NCBI GenBank assembly: GCA_964544635.1
Contig: CAZJCK010000023.1
Coordinates: forward strand, 1 to 45,778
DNA length: 45,778 nt
Source of the DNA: CAZJCK01 sp964544635
GTDB taxonomy: Bacteria; Zixibacteria; MSB-5A5; GN15; FEB-12
Direction of reading: 5' to 3'
The number at the start of each line of letters is the position of its first letter. Position 1 is the first letter of the stretch. The notes beneath the pieces are model-generated. The model was not told where the DNA came from and made no database searches. It was given only the letters and a program-made list of their open reading frames with translations. Below are positions 7,186 through 16,432 of the stretch, one piece after another. Both the position numbers and the translations under genes were made by a program.

Positions 7186-8955
7186 ATGCGCGCACACACT
7201 ACACGTCATAGAGGGGCATCAACGCTGCTGGCGATTGGGGTTATCGCCGTGCTGGCGGGGACGGTTGCGGCCGTACCGCCGCACCCGGACCTGAACGATG
7301 AGATCGCGGCGAAGACGATCACGCTGCCGGCGTTTCTCACGGATCGTTCAATCCAGCAGAGCAAAGGTATCTGCACCGGCTGTGATACCCATGCCGACGC
7401 CATATCGGCGGCGACCGGTCGGCCGTATCAGACGGCCAGCGCGGTCGGCGACTTCAAGGTGCTGGCAATCCTGGTAGACTTCAGCGACAACGTTGCGTCG
7501 ACCAGCGCTACCTACTTCGATTCGCTGATCTTCGACTCGGCCGGCGCTACGATTCGGGATTACTTTGACGAGATCTCGTACGGGCAGCTCGATATCGTGA
7601 CCGATGACCTGCCGTCGAATATCGGCTGGGTGCGGGCGCCGCAGACATACGCGTACTATGTCGATAGTGGCTACGGAACCGACAGTCCGTACCCCAACAA
7701 CTCGCAGGGATTGTTCCGCGACCTGATCGATGCCGTCGATCCGCAGGTTGATTTCTCGCAGTACGACAACAACAACGACGGTGCGGTCGACGTGGTGATG
7801 ATCATCCACGCCGGGCGCGGCGCTGAGAAGAGCGGCAGCGTTAACGATATCTGGTCTCACAAATGGGCGTTGTACGGCACATCGGGACCGGTGCAGCGAG
7901 ATGGTGTCTGGCTGGCCGATTACACGGTGCAGGCGGAGTATCATAACGCGCCGGGCGACATGACGATTGGCGTGTACTCACACGAACTGGCGCACGGTTT
8001 CGGTTTACCGGACCTGTATGATATCGACAACGATGCCTACGGTATCGGCGACTGGGGACTGATGTCGTACGGTGCCTGGCTGGGACCGACCGGTCACGGT
8101 GAATCGCCGGCCCATCCCTGCGCCTGGAGCAAAATAGAGATGGGCTTCCTCTCCCCTACGGTTGTTGCCAACAACCTTGATTCGCAGGCGATCCCCAACG
8201 TGCAGTTCAACCAGTCGGTTTTTCGTCTGTGGAACGCCGGCACGATCGAGGACGAGTATTTCCTGGTCGAGAACCGCCAGAAGATCGGGTATGATGCCTA
8301 TCTGCCTGACGAGGGGCTGCTGATCTGGCACATTGACGACGGCGAGGCAACCTCGAACAACACCGACAATGCCGACCAATGGTACCCGCCCCTGTCGACG
8401 GCCGACCACCTGCGGGTAGCGCTGGAGCAAGCCGACGGCATGTGGGACATTGAGAAGAAGACTATTTCAGGCAATAAAGGCGACAACGGCGATGTGTTCA
8501 AGGCCGTCGTCGGTCGCGACCGTTTCGACGGCACCACGACGCCGAACTCACACGCCTACAGCGGTTCCACCAGCTATATCGGGGTACAGGACATCACGGC
8601 CAGCAACGATACGATATTCGCCGACCTGCTGGTAGCGTTGTCGTCGTCGGTGGACGATCCGGACCCGATCATACCGCAGGAGATCGCCCTTCAACAGAAC
8701 TACCCCAACCCGTTCAATCCGGAGACCACGATCGATTTCTCGGTTGCGGCGGAATCTCGCGTACAACTGGAGATCTTCAATATTCTCGGTGAACGGGTCC
8801 GCGTCCTGCTCGACGAAACGGTGCCGGCAGGCACACAGACCGTGGCCTGGGACGGCAGCAATGAGACTGGCGTCGAGGTGGCGTCGGGCCTCTACTTCTA
8901 CCGCCTCACAGCCGCCGACCTGAGTGAAACCCGAAAGATGGTCCTGCTCAGGTAA
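7186..8955 (+). CDS. Secreted M6-family metalloprotease with C-terminal FlgD-like/sorting domain
   Basis: A 589-residue secreted protease. A signal peptide spans about residues 1-30. The zinc site HELAHGFGLPDLYD begins at residue 266 and fits the HExxHxxGxxxxxD form of immune-inhibitor-A-type M6 peptidases; YDNNNDGAVDVV upstream is the usual family block, possibly calcium-binding. Residues about 500-589 form an Ig-like domain starting at QQNYPNPFNPETTI and ending in ETRKMVLLR, the FlgD-like domain that serves as a type IX-like sorting signal in FCB bacteria. The preceding gene encodes a PorV-like barrel, consistent with cargo and export partner. AGGAGAAAAGG precedes the ATG. A strong terminator follows at 9008. 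Substrates are unknown. Confidence 0.9.
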   Translation: MRAHTTRHRGASTLLAIGVIAVLAGTVAAVPPHPDLNDEIAAKTITLPAFLTDRSIQQSKGICTGCDTHADAISAATGRPYQTASAVGDFKVLAILVDFSDNVASTSATYFDSLIFDSAGATIRDYFDEISYGQLDIVTDDLPSNIGWVRAPQTYAYYVDSGYGTDSPYPNNSQGLFRDLIDAVDPQVDFSQYDNNNDGAVDVVMIIHAGRGAEKSGSVNDIWSHKWALYGTSGPVQRDGVWLADYTVQAEYHNAPGDMTIGVYSHELAHGFGLPDLYDIDNDAYGIGDWGLMSYGAWLGPTGHGESPAHPCAWSKIEMGFLSPTVVANNLDSQAIPNVQFNQSVFRLWNAGTIEDEYFLVENRQKIGYDAYLPDEGLLIWHIDDGEATSNNTDNADQWYPPLSTADHLRVALEQADGMWDIEKKTISGNKGDNGDVFKAVVGRDRFDGTTTPNSHAYSGSTSYIGVQDITASNDTIFADLLVALSSSVDDPDPIIPQEIALQQNYPNPFNPETTIDFSVAAESRVQLEIFNILGERVRVLLDETVPAGTQTVAWDGSNETGVEVASGLYFYRLTAADLSETRKMVLLR

Positions 8956-9007
8956 AATTCACCCCTGTCAGCGTGGAGCGTTGATGCTCCCTGATGTGTA
9001 GCGTATG

Positions 9008-9041
9008 GAAGCCCCGGTTATTCACCGGGGTTTCTTTTTTT
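9008..9041 (+). terminator. Rho-independent terminator of the secreted-protease operon
   Basis: An 11-pair stem (GAAGCCCCGGT against ACCGGGGTTTC, one G-U pair) with a five-base loop is followed by a run of T ending at 9041. It lies about 50 bp after the M6 protease stop. The opposite strand has no T-tract, so it works only rightward. Confidence 0.9.
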
Positions 9042-9057
9042 GCCGGGCAACGTACTA

Positions 9058-9276
9058 CTACGGACGGTTCCGTGAAGACTGTTGGTGGGCCTGAGGCTGG
9101 CGGCCATTCTGTTCTCGCTGCAACTTCTTAAATTGCGTATGACAGCTCTTGCAGCGTTTGGGATCCTCAGTGTACCCTCTATCCATGAAGTACTGCTGGG
9201 CTCCCGGCGTGAAAATGAACTCCTCATTGCACTCTACACAAATGAGGATCTTGGGGTCAAACCCATTTCCCTCCAT
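9058..9276 (-). CDS. Small zinc-ribbon protein
   Basis: A 72-residue protein with two CxxC pairs, CVEC near residue 13 and CKSC near residue 43, separated by FIFTPGAQQYFMDRGY and PKR. This is the probable-zinc-binding (zf-trcl-like) ribbon seen in many small bacterial proteins of unknown role. The C-terminal tail is rich in Gln, Arg and Ser and probably disordered. The start is taken at ATG 9276 because GAGGGGG lies four bases upstream; an in-frame start at 9324 would add 16 residues lacking family character. It is transcribed convergently to the protease operon and has its own promoter-like region at 9337-9386. Confidence 0.8.
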   Translation of the reverse strand: MEGNGFDPKILICVECNEEFIFTPGAQQYFMDRGYTEDPKRCKSCHTQFKKLQREQNGRQPQAHQQSSRNRP

Positions 9277-9336
9277 CGGTCCCCCTCTCGACTGCTCGCC
9301 TGCGACCACACTCCTTGTGAACACACTGAAACAGTC

Positions 9337-9386
9337 TCGTGGTTAAAAGTCAGCCGCTAATAACCACGATTCAACGACGGTGTCAA
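9337..9386 (-). promoter_or_regulatory. Candidate promoter with overlapping inverted repeat for the zinc-ribbon gene
   Basis: Reading leftward, TTGACA (complement of 9381-9386) and TATTAG (complement of 9357-9362) are separated by 18 bp. A perfect nine-base inverted repeat, TCGTGGTTA at 9337-9345 and TAACCACGA at 9361-9369, surrounds the -10 and start-site region with a 15-bp spacer. The geometry suits a dimeric repressor site or an RNA hairpin at the transcript start. The leader to the ATG at 9276 would be about 70 bases. Confidence 0.45.
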
Positions 9387-9417
9387 CAAAAAAGGCAGAA
9401 CGGTTGGAATCTGGGGC

Positions 9418-11445
9418 TCAGTAGGGGTTACACTGGACCGACAGACCAAAGAGGAAGAAATAGTCGGTCATGAAGGCCATATCAATGGGATCCACCGCAT
9501 CGTCGCAGTTAACATCGCCCGACATTTGCACGGGCTGGGGTTGCGTACCACCGGCAAAGAAGTAATCGACAAAGTATGCCAGGTCGATTGGATCGAAAAC
9601 GCCACTGAAATCGACATCTCCCCGATTCAGAACGGTTGTCACGTTAACCGAAGCGGTGTCGGCAGCGAGCGCATCGTCGCGCGACTGTGCGGCAAAGTTA
9701 ACGTTGGCGGTTTCATTGAGCGGTGTTCCCTGCGGTGGGTTGATACTGATGGTAACAACCGAGTCAGACTGCGCCGGCAGGGCATAGCCGACAGGACCAA
9801 AGTTGACCCAACCGAGGTCGTCGGTGACGGTGACATCGATAATATCGCTGAAATCGGACTCGTTGGCGATCAGGAGGTCGTACTCCCGAGTGCCGCCGGA
9901 GTAAACGACGGTATCGACCGTCAGCAGCTGGGTACTGACAGCGTGCGGTATAACGACCGACGCCTTGTAAGCGTAGGCGGCAGCACCCGATGATTCAGTC
10001 AGGTTGACGCCAATAAGGGTCACCCGGTCGTAGGTATGGAAGTTGGGCACATCGAATTCGCCGAAATAGGAGCCGGCTTCAAGGGGGATGCGCTCGAAGG
10101 TGTGGACATTGGTGGCGGTCGACTTGACCACCCAGGCGGCCCACTGGCGGCTGTCGGTGCCATTGAAGGTCAGACGCAGGCTGCCTTGCGCGCTGCCCGG
10201 AAGGAACGTCACGTAACAGGCGGCATAGCCGGCCGGGTTGACCGGGCTGTTACGCAGTGAGACCGGATAGACAGAATGCGTGGCATTGACCTCGATAAGG
10301 GGGTAGCTGGCACCTTCGGAGTAGTGCAGGCCGTCATCGCGGCTGCCGGTAGCGTAGTTCCAGGCCGTAAACTCGGCAAACGCGCTGTCGAGCGTCCAGC
10401 CGTAACGGACCTGAAGGGTATCATCGAGCTCTTCAAAAAGGTTGCCGAAGCGGGCGCCGTCCCAGGCGGCGACCGTCACGCTGGTGTCAAACTTCTCCGT
10501 CAGGTACATGCCGAAGATGAAGCTGGCATACATGTGGATGCTCTGATCCATCAGCGATGTTTCCGGAGCGGACATGAAGCTGGGCAGGTAATTGTAATTG
10601 TCGTTGACGAGATCAAAGACGAGGTCTTCGGTATTGGTGGCATCGAGTTCCATGTACCACGATGGTTCGAAGACATCATAGGCGAACTGTACGCAATGAT
10701 GAAATTCGTGAGCGGCAGTCGCCTTGGCGGCACCGGCGATGTTTCCCTCCGGATCGGTGTTGGGCGGGAAACCGACGAAGGTGTGATGCATGACAAGATA
10801 ACTGTAGTAGTCGTTCCACGGTTCGGGGCCGGGACCTTCGGGCTGGGCATAGCCGTAGAAACCCATGTTTTCGAAGTACACGTCGAACAAATTGTCGCCG
10901 CCGAGACCGCCGTCGGGGGGCGGCATCAGGTAGCCGAGAGCCTGGTGATGGACGAGCGACGTATCAAGATAGGCGGCTACCTGCTCGACATAGTCGGGGA
11001 CACCGCTTACGTCGAGGTCAGTACCGGAAACGGCATCGGTGCCGGTCAGGTCGTAGTGCAACTTGAAGAATCCTGACGGCGAAATGTAGGTAAACTGCGC
11101 CGAAGCCCGTGCCATGGCGGCCTGGACGTAGTCCTGCGTTTTGGGTTCGAGTTGATCGAAGACGCGACGGATATCAACCAGGGCCATGGTCGCACAGCCG
11201 TGATGAGCGTCGACACTACTCTGAAGAGCGCCGGGACGATACTCAGCGGGCAGCTTCTCGGGGTATTTAATGGCCTGAATCTGGAGAATAACGCGCTCGT
11301 CGAGAGTCAGGTCACCCTGCTGGTATGCACGTTCAATCTGTTCGAGGGGATGTCCCTTATGGCCGACGTCGGCGGCGGCAGCGACCGCAAGGGTGACAAT
11401 GGCAACGACAGTGAGGGTGAGGATCCGGACTCGGTAGTGTGTCAT
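9418..11445 (-). CDS. Secreted metalloprotease, MXAN_6640-like, with dockerin-type C-terminus
   Basis: A secreted protein of about 675 residues. A signal peptide is clear at the N-terminus (ILTLTVVAIVTLAVAAAADV). The zinc-binding motif HEFHHCVQFAYD, followed downstream by WYMELDATNTEDLV, matches the putative metalloproteases named after MXAN_6640. After a beta-rich middle region the last about 65 residues hold two calcium-loop repeats, GDVDFSGVFDPIDL and GDVNCDDAVDPIDM, each followed by a DYFF-type helix: a dockerin-like pair common in secreted proteins of Zixibacteria-like genomes. ATG 11445 has AGGA seven bases upstream; a TTG at 11451 is less likely. A promoter lies at 11651-11678. No cohesin partner is visible in the window. 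Proteolytic activity is inferred from the motif. Confidence 0.88.
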   Translation of the reverse strand: MTHYRVRILTLTVVAIVTLAVAAAADVGHKGHPLEQIERAYQQGDLTLDERVILQIQAIKYPEKLPAEYRPGALQSSVDAHHGCATMALVDIRRVFDQLEPKTQDYVQAAMARASAQFTYISPSGFFKLHYDLTGTDAVSGTDLDVSGVPDYVEQVAAYLDTSLVHHQALGYLMPPPDGGLGGDNLFDVYFENMGFYGYAQPEGPGPEPWNDYYSYLVMHHTFVGFPPNTDPEGNIAGAAKATAAHEFHHCVQFAYDVFEPSWYMELDATNTEDLVFDLVNDNYNYLPSFMSAPETSLMDQSIHMYASFIFGMYLTEKFDTSVTVAAWDGARFGNLFEELDDTLQVRYGWTLDSAFAEFTAWNYATGSRDDGLHYSEGASYPLIEVNATHSVYPVSLRNSPVNPAGYAACYVTFLPGSAQGSLRLTFNGTDSRQWAAWVVKSTATNVHTFERIPLEAGSYFGEFDVPNFHTYDRVTLIGVNLTESSGAAAYAYKASVVIPHAVSTQLLTVDTVVYSGGTREYDLLIANESDFSDIIDVTVTDDLGWVNFGPVGYALPAQSDSVVTISINPPQGTPLNETANVNFAAQSRDDALAADTASVNVTTVLNRGDVDFSGVFDPIDLAYFVDYFFAGGTQPQPVQMSGDVNCDDAVDPIDMAFMTDYFFLFGLSVQCNPY

Positions 11446-11650
11446 TTTCAATTCCTACGCTATCAACAAGTATCGTCATTACCCGATCATACATTGACAC
11501 CGCAAAAAGGGTCGAAAGAACCTGATCGGATTGTTGTCGTGGTGGCCGCTTGACCACCGTCATGTAAAGTCGTCAATAGCAATGTGGAGGCAGGTACGAA
11601 TTGCCTTTCCTCTTTGGGGGGGCTGCGCTTAAGCGCCCATAATCTGCTGT

Positions 11651-11678
11651 AAGATATTACGTTACAGTATTTTGTCAA
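11651..11678 (-). promoter_or_regulatory. Candidate sigma-70-type promoter for the MXAN_6640-like protease gene
   Basis: Reading leftward, TTGACA (complement of 11673-11678) is followed after 16 bp by TATCTT (complement of 11651-11656). The -35 box contains the TGA stop codon of the upstream barrel gene. The leader to the ATG at 11445 would be near 200 bases and includes the 12-base palindrome GCGCTTAAGCGC at 11625-11636. No gene was seen in the interval 11452-11674. Confidence 0.5.
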
Positions 11679-13375
11679 GGGAAAACGCTGCGTGGAGCGA
11701 TGAAATACTGGCCGGTTGAAATGGACAGGCCCCAGCCGGCTGTTTCGCTGTAGGCAACGTCAATGCGGACAATACCTTCCGAGGATGCCCGTTCCAGCGA
11801 GATACGAAGACCGGCACCGATAGACGCAACCATGTTGCGGACGCCGAATTCTTCCTCAAACTCAAAAGTCCGGCCGACATCAAAGAAAGCGGCGCCACCA
11901 AAAAGCACCGACAAGATTTCGAGTTGTGGTTGAGATCGCGCCTCCAAATTGAAGACGATTCGACGGTTACCGGTCGCAGCAAACTCGTCGAGACCGCGCA
12001 CACCGGTGGTGCCACCGAGAACCAGCGGGTTGGAACCGTCGCGGCGGGAATCGGCATCATAGGCCAATCGTCCGGCAATGGTCAAATCATCCATGGTCCG
12101 GTTATAGTAGTAACCTCGGAGGCGAAGACTCTCTCGCAGACGGTGACCATCGAGCCACCACAAGCTGCCCTCACCGCCCATAGCAAACAGGTGGCCGTTG
12201 TCATATTTGACGTGGCCGTAGCTGGCCCGGCCGCGATTGTAGACGCCGCCGCCATCGTTGAAAGCGCGTCCGAAGGACAGAGCGAGGCCACGGCCGGTGG
12301 TGAAATCTTCCGTAACATCGAAACCGTCAATTCGCCGCAGTTTCACGAAGTTATTGTGCGAAAACGATATGCCCCCGCGCAGTTCGTAGTACAGGGAGTC
12401 GCCGGCGAAACGACTGTTGGCCTCGGCGCTGTCAATCGGGTTGGTCGAGAGAATCTGATTGTCGGTGCCGGCCTGGTAAACATAGCGGGCGCTCAGCTGG
12501 TACGTGAGCTTTTCATAATAGGAGCCGACCCGATAGCTGCCGAACAGGTTGTAGTCATCTCCCTCAAACTGCGATTGAGCCACCAGCCTGTTGTCCCGGT
12601 AGATATCGCGGCGTCCGGAGCGATCGGCCATCTCAATACCATACGCAAACCGCTGTGACCGGGTGTAGTAGGGGTGCTGGAGAAGGGCGGCGACAAATTC
12701 GTTCTGGGGATCGGTACCGTAAGCCGTTTCGAACCAGAGGGGCTGCCCGAAAAGGCGTTTTTCGCGAAAGCTGAGATTGAGGTAGCTTTCGTCGTTGGAC
12801 TGGACGGTATAGTCGACGGCCAGAAGCTGGTTGAGGCCCAGCAGGTTACGATCCTTGACCGAAAACTTAAGACTATTGTCCGGACCTACTTTGCGGACGT
12901 CGACACCCGCCTCCAGGCTCCACTGATCGATGGTCACTACCTGCATCCGGACATGACCATTGTCGAGCAGGGTCGTTTCTACCCAGGCGTTGAAGACAGC
13001 GAGGCGGGTGCGGATGTTTCGGGCAGTTTCTTCGGCAAGGACATGATTGTAGCGATCGCCCTGTTGCAGCAGCAGTTCCCGGCGGATGACAAACTCTCGA
13101 GTCCGCAGGTGTAAGCTGTTGGCCAGCTTGAAGATGAACTTGTCGTAGCGGGCAGAGTCGGTATTGTAGACATCCCGATTGTCTATAATGACGGAGTCGA
13201 TGATACGGCCGTCAAAGGGCGAGGTGTCCACCCGGTCGGCCGAGCGGGTCTCGGTCACCTGGGTGGAGATCATCGGCCCGCCGGAGGCCGCGGTGACGCC
13301 GGCGAGCAATGTCCAGGCCGTAATCATGAACAGTCTCAGCAGCATAGAACGCATATACACCGGGAAATCCTTCAT
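11675..13375 (-). CDS. Omp85-family outer-membrane protein (BamA/TamA-like)
   Basis: About 566 residues. A hydrophobic signal sequence (LRLFMITAWTLLAGVTA) is followed by a POTRA-like region: RIIDSVIIDNRDVY, REFVIRRELLLQQGD and RTRLAVFNAWVETTLLDNG. The C-terminal two-thirds is a beta-barrel of alternating residues with VLGGTTGVRGLDEF, matching the Omp85 (V/I)RG(F/Y) loop motif that plugs the barrel. Members insert or secrete outer-membrane proteins. One or two POTRA units is fewer than the five of BamA, so a specialised or TamA/FhaC-like role is more likely than the essential BamA. The ATG at 13375 avoids overlap with the divergent ATPase gene; ATG 13354 is an alternative and an upstream in-frame start at 13501 is unlikely. 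Neither ATG has a strong ribosome binding site. Confidence 0.82.
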   Translation of the reverse strand: MKDFPVYMRSMLLRLFMITAWTLLAGVTAASGGPMISTQVTETRSADRVDTSPFDGRIIDSVIIDNRDVYNTDSARYDKFIFKLANSLHLRTREFVIRRELLLQQGDRYNHVLAEETARNIRTRLAVFNAWVETTLLDNGHVRMQVVTIDQWSLEAGVDVRKVGPDNSLKFSVKDRNLLGLNQLLAVDYTVQSNDESYLNLSFREKRLFGQPLWFETAYGTDPQNEFVAALLQHPYYTRSQRFAYGIEMADRSGRRDIYRDNRLVAQSQFEGDDYNLFGSYRVGSYYEKLTYQLSARYVYQAGTDNQILSTNPIDSAEANSRFAGDSLYYELRGGISFSHNNFVKLRRIDGFDVTEDFTTGRGLALSFGRAFNDGGGVYNRGRASYGHVKYDNGHLFAMGGEGSLWWLDGHRLRESLRLRGYYYNRTMDDLTIAGRLAYDADSRRDGSNPLVLGGTTGVRGLDEFAATGNRRIVFNLEARSQPQLEILSVLFGGAAFFDVGRTFEFEEEFGVRNMVASIGAGLRISLERASSEGIVRIDVAYSETAGWGLSISTGQYFIAPRSVFP

Positions 13376-13488
13376 AAGCAACAATTTTAGGCATCGCAGC
13401 GGCGATAAAGCCCACGCCGTGAAAGCCGATACATACTGATACAGAGCAAATTTACTTTGTATCCCCCTGCTGGAATCGGGAGTAACAA

Positions 13489-15225
13489 GTGCCCCAGGCA
13501 AAAAAGAAAGTCGGCGACCTGCTCGTCGAGAAAGGGCTGATAAGCTCCGAGCAGTTGGCCGATGCCCTCAAGGAACAGAAAGCGACCGGCGTCCGCTTGG
13601 GCGAAGTACTGGTCACCCGCGGACTTATCTCCGAAGATCAGTTGGTCGACATCATGTCCGAGCGGCTGTCGGTACCGCGTATATCGATCAAGCAGATGGT
13701 CATCGACCCGAGCGTAGTCCAGGAAATACCGGTGGAGGTAGCGCGTCGCTACAGCCTTATCCCGGTCTTTCGGATCGGTAACGCCCTGACGGTTGCGATG
13801 GCCGACCCACTCAATGTCATTGCCATCGAGGAGATCCAGTACCAGACCGGCAAGACGATCAAGCGCGCCATTGCACCGGCGGCGGAGATCGGCAAGGCGA
13901 TCAACGAGTACTACTCGGTTGCGGACAACCTGCAGGGGATTATCGGCAAGGATCAGGAAGCGGCCGAGGAGCACCAGGCCGCGACCTCGGTAGCAGCCGG
14001 TGACGAGTCGCAGTCGCCGGTCATCCGTATGGTTGACATGCTGATCTCGCAGGCAGTGCGCAACGGCGCCTCGGACATTCATATCGAGCCTGAGGAAGCC
14101 CGCATACGTATCCGCAACCGCATCAACGGTGTCATGCACGAAGAAGCGGCACCGGGCAAATCGCTCCAGAACGAGCTAATCTCCCGTATCAAAATCGCCG
14201 CCAACCTCGATGTTTCGGAGAAGCGGGTGCCGCAGGACGGACGGTTTATGGCGGTTGTCGACGGTGCGATGATCGACCTTCGTGTATCGACGCTGCCGAC
14301 GATACATGGTGAGAAGATTGTCATCCGTATTCTCGACCGCCGCAACCTCCTGCTCAACTTCTCGCAATTGGGTTTCAACACCAAGGTCGAGGATATCTGG
14401 CAGAATATGATCCGTCGCCCCGAAGGATTGATCCTGATTTCCGGTCCGACATCAAGCGGTAAGACCTCGACTCTGTATGCTACGCTGAACGAGATTAACT
14501 CGGTGGAAAAGAACATCATCACGGTCGAGGATCCGGTCGAATACTCGCTGCCCCTGATCATCCAGGTGCAGATCAACGAGCGGTCCGGCCTGACCTTCCC
14601 CGTATCGCTGCGTTCGATACTGCGCCAAAACCCCGACATCCTCATGATCGGTGAGATTCGCGACCTCGAGACGGCGCAGATGGCGATCCGTTCGTCGCTG
14701 ACCGGTCACCTGGTGCTGTCGACGATTCACACCAACGACGCACCGTCGGCGATCACCCGCCTGATTGACATGGGTATTGAAAAATACCTGGTGTCGAGCG
14801 CCTTGCAGGGTGTGCTGGCGCAGCGGCTGGTGCGCAAGAACTGCCCGAACTGCCTCGAGCCGTATCGACCGTCGGATGTCCTGTTGGCTCGCGCGGGGCT
14901 GGTGGATTTGGCGGAAGACCTGAAGTTCCGTCGCGGTACCGGCTGCAGCGAGTGCAAGCGCACCGGTTTCAAGGGACTGACCGGCGTGTATGAACTGGTC
15001 GAGGTCACACCGAGGATCGCCGACATGGTCATCAAGGGTGCGTCGCTAAACGAAATCAAGGATGAAGCCCGTCGCCGCGGCTACGTTCCCCTCTTCGAGA
15101 TGGGACTGGAAAAACTGGCGCGGGGCGAGATCTGCCTGGAAGAGCTGCTGAAGCAGACAACCAATATCGAGGACGGCTCGGTAGCGGCGGCAGCGCGCAC
15201 CACCGTGCACATCCATGCCGAATGA
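13489..15225 (+). CDS. Type IV pilus / type II secretion assembly ATPase (PilB/GspE family)
   Basis: The 578-residue hexameric ATPase drives pilin polymerisation at the inner membrane. Residues about 1-150 are the N-terminal T2SSE_N region (GDLLVEKGLISSEQL with the second half LGEVLVTRGLISEDQL). The nucleotide site follows: Walker A GPTSSGKT at residues 319-326, Walker B ILMIGEIRD near 384, and the His box STIHTNDA. CPNC and CSEC pairs form the usual zinc finger near the C-terminus. Translation starts at GTG 13489, with GGGAG six bases upstream. The gene heads an eight-gene unit; its end overlaps the platform-protein gene by 11 bp. Naming it PilB or GspE depends on the machine type; no PilT-like retraction ATPase is present here. 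Confidence 0.95.
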   Translation: MPQAKKKVGDLLVEKGLISSEQLADALKEQKATGVRLGEVLVTRGLISEDQLVDIMSERLSVPRISIKQMVIDPSVVQEIPVEVARRYSLIPVFRIGNALTVAMADPLNVIAIEEIQYQTGKTIKRAIAPAAEIGKAINEYYSVADNLQGIIGKDQEAAEEHQAATSVAAGDESQSPVIRMVDMLISQAVRNGASDIHIEPEEARIRIRNRINGVMHEEAAPGKSLQNELISRIKIAANLDVSEKRVPQDGRFMAVVDGAMIDLRVSTLPTIHGEKIVIRILDRRNLLLNFSQLGFNTKVEDIWQNMIRRPEGLILISGPTSSGKTSTLYATLNEINSVEKNIITVEDPVEYSLPLIIQVQINERSGLTFPVSLRSILRQNPDILMIGEIRDLETAQMAIRSSLTGHLVLSTIHTNDAPSAITRLIDMGIEKYLVSSALQGVLAQRLVRKNCPNCLEPYRPSDVLLARAGLVDLAEDLKFRRGTGCSECKRTGFKGLTGVYELVEVTPRIADMVIKGASLNEIKDEARRRGYVPLFEMGLEKLARGEICLEELLKQTTNIEDGSVAAAARTTVHIHAE

Positions 15226-16432
15226 GTTCGCGTATGAAGCGGTCGATGCGACCGGTGAGTCGCACTCCGGACGCCTGATCGTAGATCGGGAGCAACAGGT
15301 TCTCGACTATCTCGACGAGCGGCGGTTGGTGCCGGTCAGCATCAAGCGGGCACGGATACGTCGCGGCGGCTTCAGTCTCGGTTTGTTTTCCGGGGCACAG
15401 TATGAGCAGTTGATAGTCTTTACATCGAATCTGGCAACGCTGCTCCGTTCCGGTATCCCGATCCTCCGCGCCCTCTCTCTCATCAAGGCGGGCAAAGAAA
15501 CCGGCAGCTTTAACCAGGCCATTGCCGGCGTGAGACTATCGATGCAGGGCGGCAAGTCGTTGTCGGAAGCACTGGCGCAGTATGATCGCTTATTCCCGCA
15601 GATTTACCTGGCCTCGATCGCGGCCGGAGAAGAATCCGGTAACCTCGACAGTGTCCTCGATGAGCTGTGCAGCATGCTCGAATCGGAGCTGGAGTTGTCG
15701 CGACAGATCAAGTCGGGGGTGCGCTACCCGTTGATCGTGATCGGCATGCTCGGGCTGGCGATCGGCGTGCTGCTGACCTTCGTGGTGCCGCGCTTTGTTA
15801 ATTTCTACAGTTCCTTTGGCGCCTCACTGCCGCTGCCGACTCAAATCCTGATCGGTGTCAGCAATTTTATGGCGTCGTACTGGTACATCCTGCTGGCGGC
15901 GGTCGGGCTTGTCATTTACCTGTTTCATCGGACGGCGGCTCATCCCACGGGACGGTTGTGGTTGCACCGCAAGTACCTGAAGATTCCGATATTCGGCGAC
16001 CTGATCCTGAAAGGGAACGTGGCCCGGTTCGCCATCATGTTTCGGCTGATGTTCGTCTCGGGGCTACCGATTGTCCGGGCGCTGACGGTGATTGCCGACT
16101 CGATCAAGAACTCGGCGCTGGGGGCCGAAGTCCGGCAACTGGAGGCGCTTTTCCGGGCAGGCCGGGACACCGAGCTGCATACCGAACAATTCGACTTTAT
16201 GCCCGAAATGACCCTGCAGATGATGTCGATCGGACTGGAATCCGGGTCGCTGGACAAGATGCTGGCCGAGATCGGCAAGCACTTTTCCCGGGAAGTACAC
16301 TACGTTTCCCGGCACTTGACGGCCATTCTGGAGCCGATACTGACGCTGGTGCTGGGTCTGGTAGTCCTGGTGCTGGCGCTGGCAATTTTCCTGCCAATGT
16401 GGAACCTGATACAGGTATTTCGGGGTGGTTGA
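15215..16432 (+). CDS. Inner-membrane platform protein (PilC/GspF family)
   Basis: This 405-residue protein is the inner-membrane platform that couples the ATPase to the growing pilus. It begins with the family opening FAYEAVDATGESHSGRLI and contains two T2SSF domains, about residues 65-190 and 270-395. In the first, SNLATLLRSGIPILRALSLI and LASIAAGEESGNLDSVL are signature blocks; in the second, FRLMFVSGLPIVRALTVI and MSIGLESGSLDKML repeat them. Three membrane segments are expected, the last at LEPILTLVLGLVVLVLALAI. Length is normal. The 11-bp overlap with the ATPase gene suggests translational coupling. A gap of 100 bp to the first pilin gene follows, the only sizeable gap inside the operon. 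Confidence 0.95.
   Translation: MPNEFAYEAVDATGESHSGRLIVDREQQVLDYLDERRLVPVSIKRARIRRGGFSLGLFSGAQYEQLIVFTSNLATLLRSGIPILRALSLIKAGKETGSFNQAIAGVRLSMQGGKSLSEALAQYDRLFPQIYLASIAAGEESGNLDSVLDELCSMLESELELSRQIKSGVRYPLIVIGMLGLAIGVLLTFVVPRFVNFYSSFGASLPLPTQILIGVSNFMASYWYILLAAVGLVIYLFHRTAAHPTGRLWLHRKYLKIPIFGDLILKGNVARFAIMFRLMFVSGLPIVRALTVIADSIKNSALGAEVRQLEALFRAGRDTELHTEQFDFMPEMTLQMMSIGLESGSLDKMLAEIGKHFSREVHYVSRHLTAILEPILTLVLGLVVLVLALAIFLPMWNLIQVFRGG

Noticed and set aside
13376..13501. N-terminal extension of the Omp85-like gene to 13501
   Set aside because: It overlaps the divergent ATPase start and adds residues before the signal peptide, which would spoil it.
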